Assembly: GCF_027943255.1 (NCBI RefSeq)
Contig: NC_072897.1
Location: forward strand, 17,484,044-17,548,043
Direction: 5' to 3'
Length of the DNA: 64,000 nt
Source: Anastrepha obliqua
Taxonomy: Eukaryota; Arthropoda; Insecta; Diptera; Tephritidae
The notes under the pieces: generated by a model
The model's input: only the letters and a program-made list of their open reading frames with translations
The model's database searches: none
What the model was told of the DNA's origin: nothing
Shown: positions 43,392 to 56,535 of the stretch, piece after piece
How the letters are laid out: every line of letters begins with the position of its first letter
Numbering within the stretch: the stretch's first letter is position 1
Made by a program: the position numbers and the translations under genes

Positions 43392-44447
43392 ATGAGTAAA
43401 TTATCGAAAAATAGCGTACTTCCATCAAGCTTTCCGAAATTAACTCCATTTCTGCATGAACACTCGGAATCATCATTATCGTTTAAACTGATTCGAGTAG
43501 GTGGACGTTTATTAAACGCGGCAATCCCCTATGATGCTAAGTTCCCTTTGCTATTACGCAAAAATTCTCATTTTGTGAAGGCATACATCCGGTTCTTACA
43601 TTTTCGTAGTCACCATTCCGGTCCAAAGGCATTAATAGCGCTTCTGCGAGAAAAAATATAGCTGCTAAATTCTCCAGAAGCCTGTAGTCGAACTGTAAGA
43701 GAATGCATTCACTGTTTTCGTTATAAGCCAAAATTGCAAGGTCAAACCATGGGCAATCTACCCGCCGATCGATTACGCGCCCAACAGCCCTTCACAATAT
43801 GTGGGGTAGATTACTGCGGGCCCATTCACATAACTTTAAAAATTCACGGTCGCCCTCCCATGAAAATGTATATTGCCATTTTCGTGTGTTTCGCTTCAAA
43901 AGTTGTTCATCTAGAACTTGTAACTGATTTAAATGCTGATAAATTTATTTCCGCTCTCACAAGGTTCATTGGGCGTCGAGGGATGCCAGCCAAAATGTAC
44001 TGCGACAACGCGACGAACTTTGCGGGAGCAGAGAGCAAGCTTAGGGAGCTCCGGGAAGCCTTTCTGGCACAGGAAGAGGAGATTCTCCAATACGCCACCG
44101 ACGAAGGATTCATCTTCGCCTTCATACCTCCGAGGGCACCCCACTTCGACGGCCTGTGGGAAGCAGCAGTGGAGTCGGTCAAACATCTGCTGGTGCGCGC
44201 CATAGTCAACGCGCTGTTAACCGCCGAAGAAACCGCAATGCTTCTCGTCGAAATAGAAGCGCTACTGAATTCCCGACCTCTCGCTCCACTCAGCAACAAC
44301 CCCAACGACGGCGAGGCGCTAACGCCGGTGCATCTGCTAATCGGTTTCCCAAAAAAAAAATTAAATATACTTTTATGGAGACCTAGCACAACTTGTGGGT
44401 ATAGAAAAACAAAATCTCATTTTATGAATAAAACCGTTTTTCAGTAG
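43392..44447 (+). pseudogene. BEL integrase (right arm)
   Basis: The zinc-binding region has LHFRSHHSGPKALI, an in-frame stop at 43,659-43,661, and an unframed C-x2-C (ECIHCF) before the core. The core frame from 43,734 (237 codons) has Asp 26 (VDYCGP), Asp 91 (CDNATNF) and Glu 143 (LWEAAV), so the DDE triad is present. Its end LLIGFPKKKLNILLWRPS is probably altered by a frameshift in an A run near 44,349-44,358. Integrase inserts element DNA into the chromosome. Confidence 0.87.
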
Positions 44448-45514
44448 GTTGATGTGAAGAATCACTCCGCCAATTTCCATCCAATTTCGAATTTGTTTTT
44501 TAATTCGAAAGAACAAAAACAAACCTTTTTGACAGTGTATTGAAAATTTTTCTGAAATGACAACTGACGAGACTGTCGACGGAAGAATTTGGAATTTTCT
44601 TATTTTTTCTCTATTTTTTCAACTTTGACATAATTTTTACGATATTATCTGATATTGAGAATTTTTTTTAGGACACTACTGTTATAGTAAATTTTGTTTT
44701 GCGTCGAATGAGCTACATTTTACTGTAACTGAATTAAAATTAATAGAATTGTGTGAGTTTTAAGATTTTTTTTTTTTTACTAATTTGGTATGTAGGTATA
44801 ACTTACGCTAAATGGGAATAAGGACGAGTTTTGATGCGTTATTATAGATACGTAATATTTATTGGAGTGCACTGTACCAGAGAATGTTAATGCAATGAGA
44901 AGGAGCAAATGTTAAATGAGCTTTTTTCGAGTACTAATTTGTAGATTTATACTAAGGTAATTTCAAATTCAACTTTTCTCACTAGTGGGGAATTGCAGAT
45001 ATTTACCACGCGAGTGACGCGAGTGGAGGGTTTCTATATTTACTTACCACGCTAGGAAAGGAATTCAGATTTTTTCTGCGTTTACCAAACTACTGAGGAA
45101 TTTCATAAGATTTTTCGGCACACTACTATGGAAATCGACTTATTTCATGCCCACAGCGAAGCGAATAAATTTGCGATTAAGGAGGCCGCGCGGCAGTTAA
45201 TTTGTGGTGCAGAAGCTAAAGTCGGCGGAATTATTCGTTCTATTTTTTGGCACGTATTTAATTCAGGTTCTAGTACTGAAGTCATATTTTTTTACTTGCA
45301 CATTTTTTTTTTTACAATTCAAACCAGGAAAGCTTGGTAAAATTTTTGAGTTTATTTTAATTAAAATTTCTTTAAAAGACTGTTTTTTTTGTATTTCATA
45401 AATGGAAATTTCTTTTCGGTATAAAATAGTTCATACTGGATATGACCTGATTTTTATATAAATCAATCAAAACAGAAAATATGTACATATGTCAATAATC
45501 TATTGTATTTCATC
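44448..45514. other. AT-rich region downstream of BEL integrase (right arm)
   Basis: Mirror of 34,199-35,264. It may contain the 3' LTR but no boundary was fixed. A dispersed repeat copy lies at 44,876-44,938. The 70-codon frame 45,128-45,340 is unrecognised. Confidence 0.45.
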
Positions 45515-45691
45515 AAATCCAAATTATATTGATGAGAAAATATCATTCTAATATCCGTCCAGAAAGCCAAACGCGCATACACACATACATATGCATATAA
45601 TTACGCATACAAACTTTCAACAAACGCAGAATATGTGCATATAAAACTGCGAATCGAATAAATGAGTGATTTAGAAAAGTTTATTAATAAT

Positions 45692-45779
45692 TATAGATTA
45701 GCGCAATCGTGAAAGACGTGTTGTGTATGCGGTATATAGTCTCATGTTTGACTCAGGTTCAAGTCCTGCTCACACTTTT
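45692..45779 (+). repeat. tRNA-like SINE segment (right arm)
   Basis: A-box TAGCGCAATCG at 45,699-45,709, B-box GGTTCAAGTCC at 45,756-45,766, and a TTTT run at 45,776-45,779. Both boxes fit the Pol III internal promoter consensus well, and the spacing (46 bases between boxes) is tRNA-like. The stem around the B-box (CAGG...CCTG) can pair. No convincing acceptor stem was seen, so a tRNA-derived SINE or tRNA pseudogene is more likely than a working tRNA. Confidence 0.6.
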
Positions 45780-45974
45780 CTTTGTTCGAATTTTTATTTA
45801 ATCTTTTGTATTAAGTTTAATTAGAATTGATTTAAAATAGTGTATTCAGGTTTTTCTAATACCTGTTATTTAGAAATTTATTTTCTATATAACATTATTC
45901 ATACTTCTTTTGAATTGATTTATATGTAAAACAGCCATAAAGGCAATCATAAGAATATGCATTCCTATATTTAA

Positions 45975-46983
45975 CACGTTCCCGCCGGCGCACACTGGGG
46001 ATTTAGCGAAAGAAAGTCAAATTTGCAACACACCCCCTACGCAATGTTTAATGGTATTTCTAAATTCCAGAATAGAACCAACAATAAAATCAAAAAGAAT
46101 TACTAAACTCCGACTTACAGTTTTTTTTTATATAATAGATATGTCAAAAGTATAATTTTTTTATAGTATTGAACTGACTAAGAAAAAACTTCAAAGCCCA
46201 AGGTGGTTTTTTTTCCTTTTGCTTGAGCCGACTTCCAATTTTTTATTTTTCATTTAGGGTACGATATTTTTATATATTTTAGCCGGAAGAACAAAGGCTG
46301 TGAAGCATTTGATTATCTATTTATTATCAATTTTACGAAAAAAAAAAAATCATATTCCTTCATATTCTTGGATCTGCAAGTTGAGCTACATTTACCTACG
46401 GTCAGAAACTAGTATCAACGTTTCAGTTTTAATCAATTTCAGGTGCCACCAGGCGCCACTGATTATTTTTTGGCAATGATAATAACTAAACGCTTTCTAG
46501 TGTGTACATAATGATAACGAAACACTTTTAATTTTGTTTTGACATTTTGAGGGTAATTCAGAATTATGAACTTACATTGTTTTTTACAATTTTTTTTTAA
46601 AAATAGTTTTTAAACATGTTCTTTTCATACACAAATACATACAACTTCGTTAGTAGTAAAAATGTAAATATTTTTTGGGATACTTTTTTCCGCATCTCTG
46701 TACAAAAATCACCAGTGTGCGGCGCTGTTATTCATGGTCTTCGCCCACAGACGGCAACGTTTACATCTTTTCGCTCTATCGGAAGCGATTGCAGGTTATA
46801 TAAAACGAAATTTTTTCATAAGGGTAGTTTATGGCTTCTCATCTCATAGGTACCGTCTAATAAAGTACCATTGGTGGTACACGCCGTCCCATGAAGCAAT
46901 CTTGTGCGGGCCACCGCTGGTACACGCCGCCTCATGAAGGAATCTTTTGCGAGCCACCGGTGGTACGCGCCGGCGTGAACGTG
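45975..46983. mobile_element. TTAA-flanked non-autonomous DNA transposon (right arm)
   Basis: Mirror of 32,729-33,737, with TTAA at 45,971-45,974 and 46,984-46,987. The 43-bp subterminal repeats are at 46,857-46,969. No transposase coding. Confidence 0.75.
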
Positions 46984-47655
46984 TTAATCTCTTCACTCAA
47001 ATCTGAACTACTTACATACATATGTATATTGATGAGAAAATATTCTAATATCCATGGATGCATCCAGAAAGCCAAACGCGCATACACGCATATGTATATA
47101 AATATATGTATATAAATATATACAAACCTTCAACGAACGCAAAATGTATGCATACAAAAAACAACAACTGCGACCGTCTTCCTGTCCGTCAGTGAAAAGA
47201 TGGGATATGTATACCCTATGAGCAAAAAGAACCGGGAAGGTGATGTTGACTGTTTTCTTCGATTGCCAAGGCGTAGTGCACCATCAGTACCTTCCATCGG
47301 GCCAGACAGTCATTAAAGAATATTATTCATCCGTTTTGAAACCTTTGAGAGATGCTGTATGTTGCAAACGGCCGGAAATGTGAGCAAACAATTCTTGGAT
47401 TTTGCGAGATGATAACGTGCCATCGCACAGATCAAAAAGATCAAAGAGAATACGACGAAGCAGCTGAAGCCCGTGTGGAGTTGCCTGATCTCCCATCGGG
47501 CGCGTCCCAGGTGGTGGATAGGGAGCCCTGGCATCACAAGAGTGGCCTTCTCTGATGGGGTGGGTTCAACACTCGTGTGATGACTCAAAGTTGGCATAGA
47601 ATCAGGGTGCCATCCGCGAACCAAACTGGCTAGGGAGGAGTCCCGAAAAAAACCA

Positions 47656-48927
47656 ATGGTAATGGAAAACAATGGTAATATTACTCCAGGTGGAATCCAC
47701 ACAAGTGGCAATCCACCCGTTTCGGCGGCAGGGGCATGGATTCTGGAGGCCCCAACCATTACCCAAGTCTCTCAGCTCTACGAGCGAGAGCGCATCCTGG
47801 AGGAGACGGGGGTTGCTATCGCAATCTCCTCTCCTTCAGAGTCTGAAAAACATTTCCCTGCTTCTGAGGACCTGAGTTGTGAGGTCTCTTCGGTGGCTGC
47901 ACGACCTCCCAAAGAAGCAGGGAAATCGAAGAGCGCGGCAAGGAGGAAGAGAAGAAAGCGGCGGGCAAGGCTCATGCGGGAGAAATCCTCATGTGGCTCT
48001 GCCGGCCCCTCTGCGTCTGTGTCTTCCAAACGACCTCGGTCAGCGGAAGTGACACCCACGGAAGCTACCGAATCTACGGTGGGCACAGGCACTCCCAAGT
48101 TGTCTCGCTCTCGAGGCAAGCGGAGAAAGACGGCGGCTGAAAGCAGCACACCTCCCTGCCCTGCGGTTGCCGCCAATGGCCGAGCCACGACCCCCCAAGG
48201 TACGAGCGCGGTCTTGGCGCCAGTCAATGTGGCGGGAAAAGGTTCTGCTGAGCCACGTCCCTATCGGCGCCTCGACAAAATGTCCAGCACAGCTGTCTGC
48301 CCGGCGAAATCTTCGTCAGTGGAGGATCGGGAGCTGGACCTTCGCCCAAGCACATCCAAGGGTGCGGCCAAGCCATCCTATAGCGAGAAGGCTGCTGGCC
48401 CATGACCTGTGGCTGTGATTGGAAAACTGGGGCCTGACCATAAGCTGACGGATGCAGAAATCAAATACTGCAAAAGCCAGCTGATGCGTCGGGTTATTGC
48501 CTCAGGTCCGGAAGCCAACGCGAAGGGCTATGAGACAAAGGACGGCACCATAAAGGTGACGTGCGCGTCTCTGGCCAACTTCGAGTGGATCAGGAATGTG
48601 GTCAATAACGTGCCCCCCATGGGGACCACTCGCTTCGCAGTCTACAGCAAGGAGAGTGTACCCCTCAGGAAGGCCATCTGCTGGATTCCGGATCCAGACC
48701 TGTCTACGGCGGATGTCCTATCCTGTCTACGTGCCCAGAATCCGGGCATCAACACGAGGCTTTGGCGAGTCGTCTCGAACACCAAGAGTAAAAACCGGGA
48801 AGGGAAGGAAGGGGCTACTCTTGTGGTGCGAATGGACGAGGCCAGTGTTGATGTCATGGGCTCACGGTACGGGAACCGTCTGAGTCTCTTCTTTGGGACG
48901 GCCAGTTTCCATGTCTTTCCCAAATGA
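47656..48927 (+). pseudogene. Element B ORF1 (right arm)
   Basis: Same as 30,785-32,056, with the in-frame TGA at 48,403-48,405. The stop codon TGA at 48,925-48,927 overlaps the ORF2 ATG at 48,924-48,926 (ATGA). Stop-start overlaps of this kind are used for ORF2 reinitiation in some non-LTR elements. Confidence 0.85.
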
Positions 48928-51322
48928 TTGACTCGGACGATTCCTGTAGCTATCGTCCCTTGACGGTGACGCAAATTCACTTGCAGCATTCCAAAGCCGC
49001 TACTGCACTACTAAGTGGAAGGCTTTCCCAGCTGCACACATTACCCCACATAACAGCAGTGCAAGAGCCATGAGTCTTTAGGGGCCGTCTCTGTGGCTTA
49101 AGTGCGCTGAAAGGGGCCACGTTATTATATGACAGGAGTTCTAGCAGACCTAGGACCGGTCTTATAGTATCATCCCATCTCACTGTGACGGGTCTTGAGC
49201 AATTCTGTTGCTAAGACCTGGTAGCGGCTGAGGTGGGTTATAGGGGTAGACGCGGATGGTCGAAGCTTGTGATTGCATCTGCTTACTTTCCTTACGATGC
49301 TCTGGAAGGACCACCACCCGGGAAGGCCACTAGTCTCGTGAGGTTCTGTGAGCGGCGCAGTCTGGGCCTCATCCTATGCTGCGATGCTAATGCCCAGCAT
49401 ACAATCTGGGGCAGCAGCAAGTCCAATGGACGGGGATCTCGACTATTCGAATTTATCGCGTCCTCCTGCCTAGACATACACAACAAGGGCTCACAGCCAA
49501 CGTTTGTAACAGCTAGAAGGCAGGAGGTGATTGATCTAACCCTATCAAACTCAAAACTTGGGTGGTCAATCAAGAACTGGAGAGTCCTTGCCGAAGATTC
49601 GTGCTCGGACCACAGGTACATTGAGTTTCAGTGTAGCGAGGAGGCACAAATGCCATTGCCCTCTAGAAACCCAAGAAAAACAGACTGGCAGAAGTTTAGG
49701 GAGGCGCTGCGGGACCTTGACGTTGCGCCACCAAGACTTCGAAAAGAACAGGCCATTGAGGCGGCTGTTGAGAAACTCAACGCTGCCCTAACCGAATATT
49801 TTGAGTCAGCCTGTCCAATTCGACCTCCCCCTAGCCGGATTCCCGTTCCTTGGTGGAATCGAGAGCTCCAGATGCTGAGGCGTGAGTCGAGAAAACTTCT
49901 AAACCGGACCCTCAAGACTAACCTTGCAGAGGACTGGGAGCGATACCGTGATGTTCAGAAGAACTACAAGAGGCTTATTCGAGAATCGAAAAAAGCCTCA
50001 TTTAGTGAATTCTGCAGCGGTATTGAATCTCTGAGTGACACGGCGAAATTGGTTAGGGTCCTGAAAAGGGACCCAACGGCAAAGCTGGGGTCACTTAGGA
50101 AATCTGATGGCTCCTTCACGGAGCGGAAAAGTGAGACACTCAGCTTGCTGATGGAGTCTCACTTTCCTGGTAATCAGATAAGCATCAGCCGGCAACAGCC
50201 CTTATTGATAGAGGCAGTTGTCAGAGCTGCTACACCTTCTCGGCATGACTGGCTCGTTGCCAGATCTGTGGCGAATGAGGCCGCCATTCGACTTGCCATC
50301 AAATCTTTTGGCGACTACAAGTCGCCCGGACCAGATGGCATATATCCTGCCATGCTGAAGGAGGGTGCAGAGTTCGTGACAGCGGCCCTGAAGAAAATCT
50401 TCTCGGCATGCCTGGCATTGGCTTACATACCACGCTCTTGGAGGATGGTGAGGGTCGCTTTTATCCCAAAGGTTGGAAAAGACGACTTCACCAGCCCCAA
50501 AAGCTTTAGACCCATCAGCATGACCTCTTTCATGCTGAAAAGTCTCGAACGACTAGTGGAACTGCGCATACGTCAGAAGTCGCTGAAGGCTCACCCTCTG
50601 TCTCTATTTCAGCATGCCTATCAGGGTGGAAAATCCTGCGAGTCGGCACTGCAAAACCTTGTTGCTAGGGTAGAGCTGGCCATCGACAGGAGGGACTACG
50701 CTATGGGCATCTTTTTAGACATAGAGGGGGCGTTTGATAATGCCTTTTTTGATAGTATGTATAACTCTGCTAGTAGGCACGGCGTAGACCGGGTGGTAGT
50801 AAATTGGATTCGTTCGATGCTGGCCCAAAGAATCGTTTCGGTGTGAGTAGAAGAAGATCTGTTGGTGTCATCTGGGGTTAATAGAGGCTGCCCCCAAGGC
50901 GGTGTGCTGTCTCCATTGCTCTGGTGCATGGTAATCGATCCTCTACTCACCACCTTAAACGAGTCGGGAGTCTACGCACAAGCATATGCGGACGATGTTG
51001 CTTGTTTGGTAACAGGCCCTTATGAACATCTGCAGGAAAGTGCAGAAAACTCTGGATCGGATTGACACTTGGTGCTGTGCGAACGGGCTATCGGCAAATC
51101 CCGCCAAGACTGGTATTGTCCTCTTTACCAGAAGGAGGAAGCTTGATGGACTCGTTCTGCCAAAGCTAAAAGGAGTCACAATCCAGCTATCCAAGGAAAT
51201 TAAATATCTTGGAGTAATCCTCGATAGTAAGCTCCTATGGAAATCACACGCTGAAGCAAAGGCATCCAAAGCCCTGACAGCTTTCTGGCAGTGCAAAGGT
51301 GTCTTTGGGAAAACGTGGGGTC
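48924..51322 (+). pseudogene. Element B ORF2, endonuclease and RT part (right arm)
   Basis: In-frame stops at 49,071-49,073, 49,212-49,214 and 50,844-50,846. YADD is at 50,985-50,996, and a frameshift follows between about 50,997 and 51,022. Endonuclease motifs CDANAQHTIWGSS and SDHRYIEF and RT motifs KSPGPDGIYPAML and DIEGAFDN are intact. Coding stops at the insertion of element C and resumes at 56,536. Confidence 0.9.
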
Positions 51323-51506
51323 GATGAAGAAATGAAATTGAAAAGGTCGAGCCAAGGAGCACCAGGAGATTTGGTGACTCCTAAAACACTCAGGCTGAAA
51401 AGCCCATTGTATTTAAAGCTCTGGAAAGGGGGTAGATAGTCAAGGAGGGAGGGAGAAAAGTATCATAGAAAGAAATAGGAAAGAATAGAGACAGAGATAG
51501 AGATAG

Positions 51507-54500
51507 TTAGTCCTGTGAGAATTTTCCAGATTCTTTGGCAAATCTGTAAATATCCTCCAGTTTTAGAGAACGAATATTACCCATTCTCATGACATCGGAA
51601 CCCAATACTCGTAGTCGCGCTCTAGCAAAGGCAGGACACTCACAGAGAAAGTGCTCAGTGCTATCCGCCTCCTCCAAGCATGACAGGCATACCGGGTCCT
51701 AGATGATTCCAATGGTGGTCATATGCTGACCCCATGGGTTGTGTCCTGTAATGATGCCGACCATCAACCGAATGTCTTTCCTTCTAAGTTTTAGTAGAAA
51801 GTTTGACAGTTTTCTGTTCGGACTTGTCACAAAACACTTTGCAGTTCTGCAGCGTTCTAGACCGGACCATCGCTCTTTATGAAGATTGCCTACATAATTG
51901 TTGATCCAGTTTTTGATTCCTGCGGGACTGATTCCAATTATTGGCTCTGGCCCCTGCGGGGGCACCGCTGATCCACGGTTGGCCAATTCGTCACCTCTCG
52001 ATTATCCATTCGGCTACTTTTAGGACGGCAAAAACTTCTGTTTGGAAAACAGTTGCCATTCCCCCCATAGCGTAGTGATACTTATTACTATCGTTTAAGT
52101 ACCATCCGGCTCCTGACCCTATTTCAGTCTTGGACCCATCGGTAAAGAAAATATCCGTCAAACCTCCCTGCATGCATTCTGGATTGCTCCATTGCTCACG
52201 CAATGGAAATCTGACATCAAATTTCCTTCCAAATGAAACTAAGGGTATCAGGTCATCTTTAGGTGCCAAAAACAGTGGATACTGCTCCGACAGCAACTTA
52301 AAGATTTCTCTGTGTCCCGAAGTTCCATCTTCGTGTCAGAAACCATATTTATGGAGTCTACACATTGCTTTTATTGCTTCCTGTTGTATCTTAAGATCCA
52401 GGGTGAGCAAATCAAGCATAGCATTTAGGGCATCTCCAGCGGTTGTACTCATGGCGCCCGTGATGCATAAACATACACTTCTTTGCAGCCTGTATAGTTT
52501 CCGGATTGTGGACTTAACCATGCTCCGTCGCCACCAGACCACAGAAGCGTAAGTGATGATTGGTCTGATAAGTGCTGTGTATATCCATAGGACCACAGCA
52601 GGTCTCAGACCCCAAGTTTTGCCAAAGGCTCTACGGCATTGCTGAAAAATCTTCAATGCACGATTCACCTTCAGTGAAACGTGTGTCTCCCAAGTCAGCT
52701 GCTTATCCAAGATTACTCCTAGATATTTAACTTCGTTGGAAAGACCAAGTGTCACACCTTTCAGTGTTGGAAGACTGAGTCCATCCAATTTCCGTTTTCT
52801 CGTAAACAAGACTATAGTTGTTTTGTTCGGATTAACGGAAAGACCTTGTCTCATGCACCAATCATCGATTTTGTCAAGAATCCTCTGCACTTTCGTGCAA
52901 AGCCTCCTTAAGGATTTATCCGATGTTAGCGCACAGACGTCGTCCGCATATGCTTGGACATGAAAGCCGAGTTCCTGCATCTCCACTAATAGGGAGTCTA
53001 CGACGGAGCACCATAGCAGCGGAGAAAGAACACCCCCTTGGGGACATCCTTGCTTGGCCCTGACTGTGATTTGCTCGTCATCGCTCCCACCAGCGGTTAA
53101 CAGCCTCTCAGAGAGCATGGAGTATATCCATTTTATAATGGCTTGATTAACTCCGTGTCGTTCGGCAGAAGAACATATCGAGCCGAAAGTGGCATTATCA
53201 AAAGCCCCCTCAATGTCCACGAACACGCCCATTGTGTATTCGTCAGCTTCCAGCCCAGCTTCAATCCTGCTAACAAGATCGTGTAAGGCTGATTCACATG
53301 ATTTTCCACTCTGGTAAGCGTGTTGATTTCTACTAAGTGGACTTCTCGGCAATACCTCCACTCGAATATGTTTCTCCACCACTCGTTCCAGACTTTTCAA
53401 CATGAACGATGTCAAACTGATTGGTCTAAAACTTTTTGCTAGGGAATAGTCATCTTTTCCTGGTTTCGGAATAAATACAACTCTTACGCGTCGCCATTGG
53501 GATGGTATATAACCATATGCAAGACAGGCTGTGAAGATCCTTTTCAGGGCCTCAATCAGCCTGTCTCCTCCTTTTTTAAGCATTGCTGGATATATTCCGT
53601 CAGGTCCAGGGGACTTAAAGTTCTCAAAGGAAGATAAGGAAAACTTTATCGATTCCCTTGTCACTATCCGACTAGCAATATACCAGCTGTACCTAGAGGT
53701 TCCACCGTTGCCACCGTTGTTGTTCATGCCACTCTCACCTTCAGAGAGAGTTCTACTACCCGGAAAGTGGATTTCGAGTAAAGCATTAAACGTTTCCGAT
53801 TTGGAAATGGTGTATGAACCATCAGGTTTTCGAATGGAATCCAGCCTTACTGAGCGGTCTAAATGAAGGACCTTACAAAGTCTCGCTGTTTCCCTCATTT
53901 CTTCGACGTTACTGCAGAAATTTCTATAGGATTCAAGTTTGGCTTGCCGTACTTTTTTCTTATATTCTCTCTGTGTAAGTCGATGATTGGCCCAGTCCTC
54001 TTCTGTTTTGGTCTTCAAGGCCTTATTAAGAAGTTTCCTGGACCGTACACGAAGCTTCGACAGTTCAGGGTTCCACCAAGGAACCGCTTTCCCCTGTCTG
54101 CTTTGCCTGAGTGGACACAGTTCCTCAAAGCAATTGATTTAAGTACCTTCTAATTTCTTAGTCGCATCTTCAATCATTTCTGCTGATTTGAGTTTTTTCA
54201 GGTATGGTAATCGCTCTGTTACAAGCTCACCATATCTGTCCCAGTCCACATTTCGAGGATTCCTACCGGAAGGTATTGATATTGTGTCAATTCCCAGTCG
54301 GAATTCGATAAGACGATGATCAGAAAGAGAGTCCTCTTCCAAAACTCGCCATCGGTTGATTTGATTCCCAACTGACCTATTGGTAAGTGTTAAATCAATC
54401 ACCTCTTGTCTCCTTCTGGTCACAAAAGTTGGTTTTTTACCAGTGTTTTGAATGACCAAATCGGATGACAGGATAAAATCCAGTAACTTGAGACCTCTGG

Positions 54501-54978
54501 GGTTGCATTTGCTGCTTCCCCACACAATGTTCTGTGAGTTTGCATCACAGCCCACTATTAGCCCCAGATTATTGGATTCTGCGTACTTGACCACTTCTCT
54601 TAGCTCCCTTGAAGGAGGTGGCTGTAAAGAGTCGTAGGGTAGGTAGGCCGAAACTATAATAGCTTCGACACTGTTCCCACTTTTCAAGTACTTTATTTTT
54701 GCAGGAACGATATCTCCGGAGCATAGCTCTTTTAACATCGTGTGTTCGATCAACCTCGGCATGATAATACATGCTCGCGGTCTCACATTCCCTTCACAAT
54801 GAAGTATTTGTCCCCACGACATAGCACTTAGACCACAGATACGCTTGTGACATACCCATGGTTCTTGTATAAGTATTATGTGTGGGTTTGTTTGCAGTTT
54901 TGCATGCCTACGCCACAAGAGAGCCGTAGACGCTTTGCTATGCTGCAGATTTATCTGTGTAAATATTACTTCAGTCAT
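51507..54978 (-). pseudogene. Element C ORF2 (right arm)
   Basis: Mirror of 24,734-28,205. The ATG is at 54,976-54,978, stops are at 54,139-54,141 and 52,336-52,338, YADD is at 52,939-52,950, and the RNase H deletion is near 51,990. Endonuclease and RT motifs are as in the left copy, with CSVVDSLL in place of CFVVDSLL after the GCPQGG motif. Confidence 0.9.
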
Positions 54979-54992
54979 GAGACTGAGTATAT

Positions 54993-56473
54993 TTACGCTT
55001 TGTCCTCCACCTTATCCTGGACGCGGAACTGGATCCGCCCCAGATGTAGGTGGGGACGGCACCCGTATTTCGACTTAAGAACCTTGAGGGACCCAAGATC
55101 GATACCCAGTACCAAGTGGGAACCCGCTTCCGAAGTGGTAGCGGATTTCTGCCTGGTGCACGAGTATACTCTCCAGAGAGTCGTGTCAAGATCCGTATTC
55201 TGAATACGGATGCGTTTGAGGAGTTCTGCTGAATTACAGGAAGGACCCGGAATCCAGACACTCGCTCGTACCAGCCTTTATTTGCTACTCTCAACAAGAA
55301 TAAACTTGCTGTTTTCGCAGGCTGGGATTTTTGCTATCGCTTTTTCTAGCCATTCTCGGGAAAAAGCATTGGAACAGTGCACCTTTACGATGCCGTCCAC
55401 CACGCTTTTCCCCTCGAATGTCGGCGCGTCTTTCGACTCACCGATAGCTTTCCAAAGATAGCTGTCAAGATAGTCTTGTTGCCCTTTGGACAGTAGACCA
55501 TCTTGTTTGTCGGTGTGTATCTCCACCGTCATTGCCTTTGCTGCCATTCTCGCGAATGATTCGCCAGACGTTGACGGAAGAGTGTCATTCGACATTTGAG
55601 GTCCCTTAGCCTCTGCCTTGTCAGGCAAAGGTTTGTCTGCCTTGGATTGGGTCGAGGATTCAGGCATTTCCGAATTCCGTTTTTCAACTTTCCTCTTCTT
55701 TGCCTTCCTCCTCTTCCCGGTCGCTGGCATAGACCCCGTTTCGTTTCCGGAAGAGCGCAGCGCTACAGAGGAATCCTCTGTTCTGCCACGCTTTCCCGTT
55801 TCCGTTACAGGTGTCGAAGTTGACGGAGCTTGAGTCCTTGCCTTAGCTAGTGCTTCGGCTTGCCTCGCCTTCTGTCTTCTTCGTTTATCTGCCTTGCGGT
55901 TAGACCGACACCTGCGTTCGACTCTCCAATAACTTCAGTCTTTTTACCGGTACTTACCTGATTCACACCAGGTTTAACCGTTGTCAAAGACTTACTCGGT
56001 ACCAGAGATCCGTCTGAGTCTACTGAGAGATTGTCCGCCATCTCCACATCCTCCACAACTTGTTCAGTTGCTTCAGATCGTTTCGATGGCGGTGTATCGC
56101 TCACACTCACTCGGCTCTCCATTGGCATAGCCAATGTGCCATGTTTCACCACTAGTAGTGCGCTTCCTCCGGAACCCTGGGTGTCAGTTCCGGTCATAGG
56201 GGAATGTGGGGTTCGGGCCTGCACATCCGATGCCCGAGCCGTCGATTGCTCGACGGGAGGATTTCCCAAAAGTGGGTTACCCCGTGCAGATATATCTTTA
56301 TTTAGCCTCCACATGTAAGAAAAGAAATGCATTTTATCCCTCCTGCCAGGTTGTCGGTACGGTACTCTCCACATAGTACTTGGGTGGCCACCAATTCCGC
56401 CGTTCCGCGGATGAGTGGCTACCCAATTCCTATATGAAGCTGCCCTCTTAGTTCGTGGTAAGCTAATCTCCAT
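54993..56473 (-). pseudogene. Element C ORF1 (right arm)
   Basis: Mirror of 23,239-24,719 with the same two frame changes (near 55,877 and 55,285). No protein difference from the left copy was seen. Confidence 0.75.
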
Positions 56474-56535
56474 AGAATGGGGTTAACTCGCCACTTAAGC
56501 CTCATCCCCGCGGCAAGGAGACCGACATGACGAGG

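Larger units (their letters stand above)
51323..56535 (-). mobile_element. Non-LTR retrotransposon C (right arm), inserted in B
   Basis: Target-site duplication AAACGTGGGGTC at 51,311-51,322 and 56,536-56,547. Internal structure mirrors 23,177-28,389. Only three differences in the coding remnants were noticed relative to the left copy: Thr for Ile near 54,890, Ser for Phe near 53,006, and Asn for Asp near 51,899. Confidence 0.9.

Noticed and set aside
45128..45340. 70-codon frame starting MEIDLFHAHSEANKFA (mirror 34,372-34,584)
   Set aside because: The first half looks protein-like but the second half is low-complexity. No family is recognised and there are no gene signals around it.
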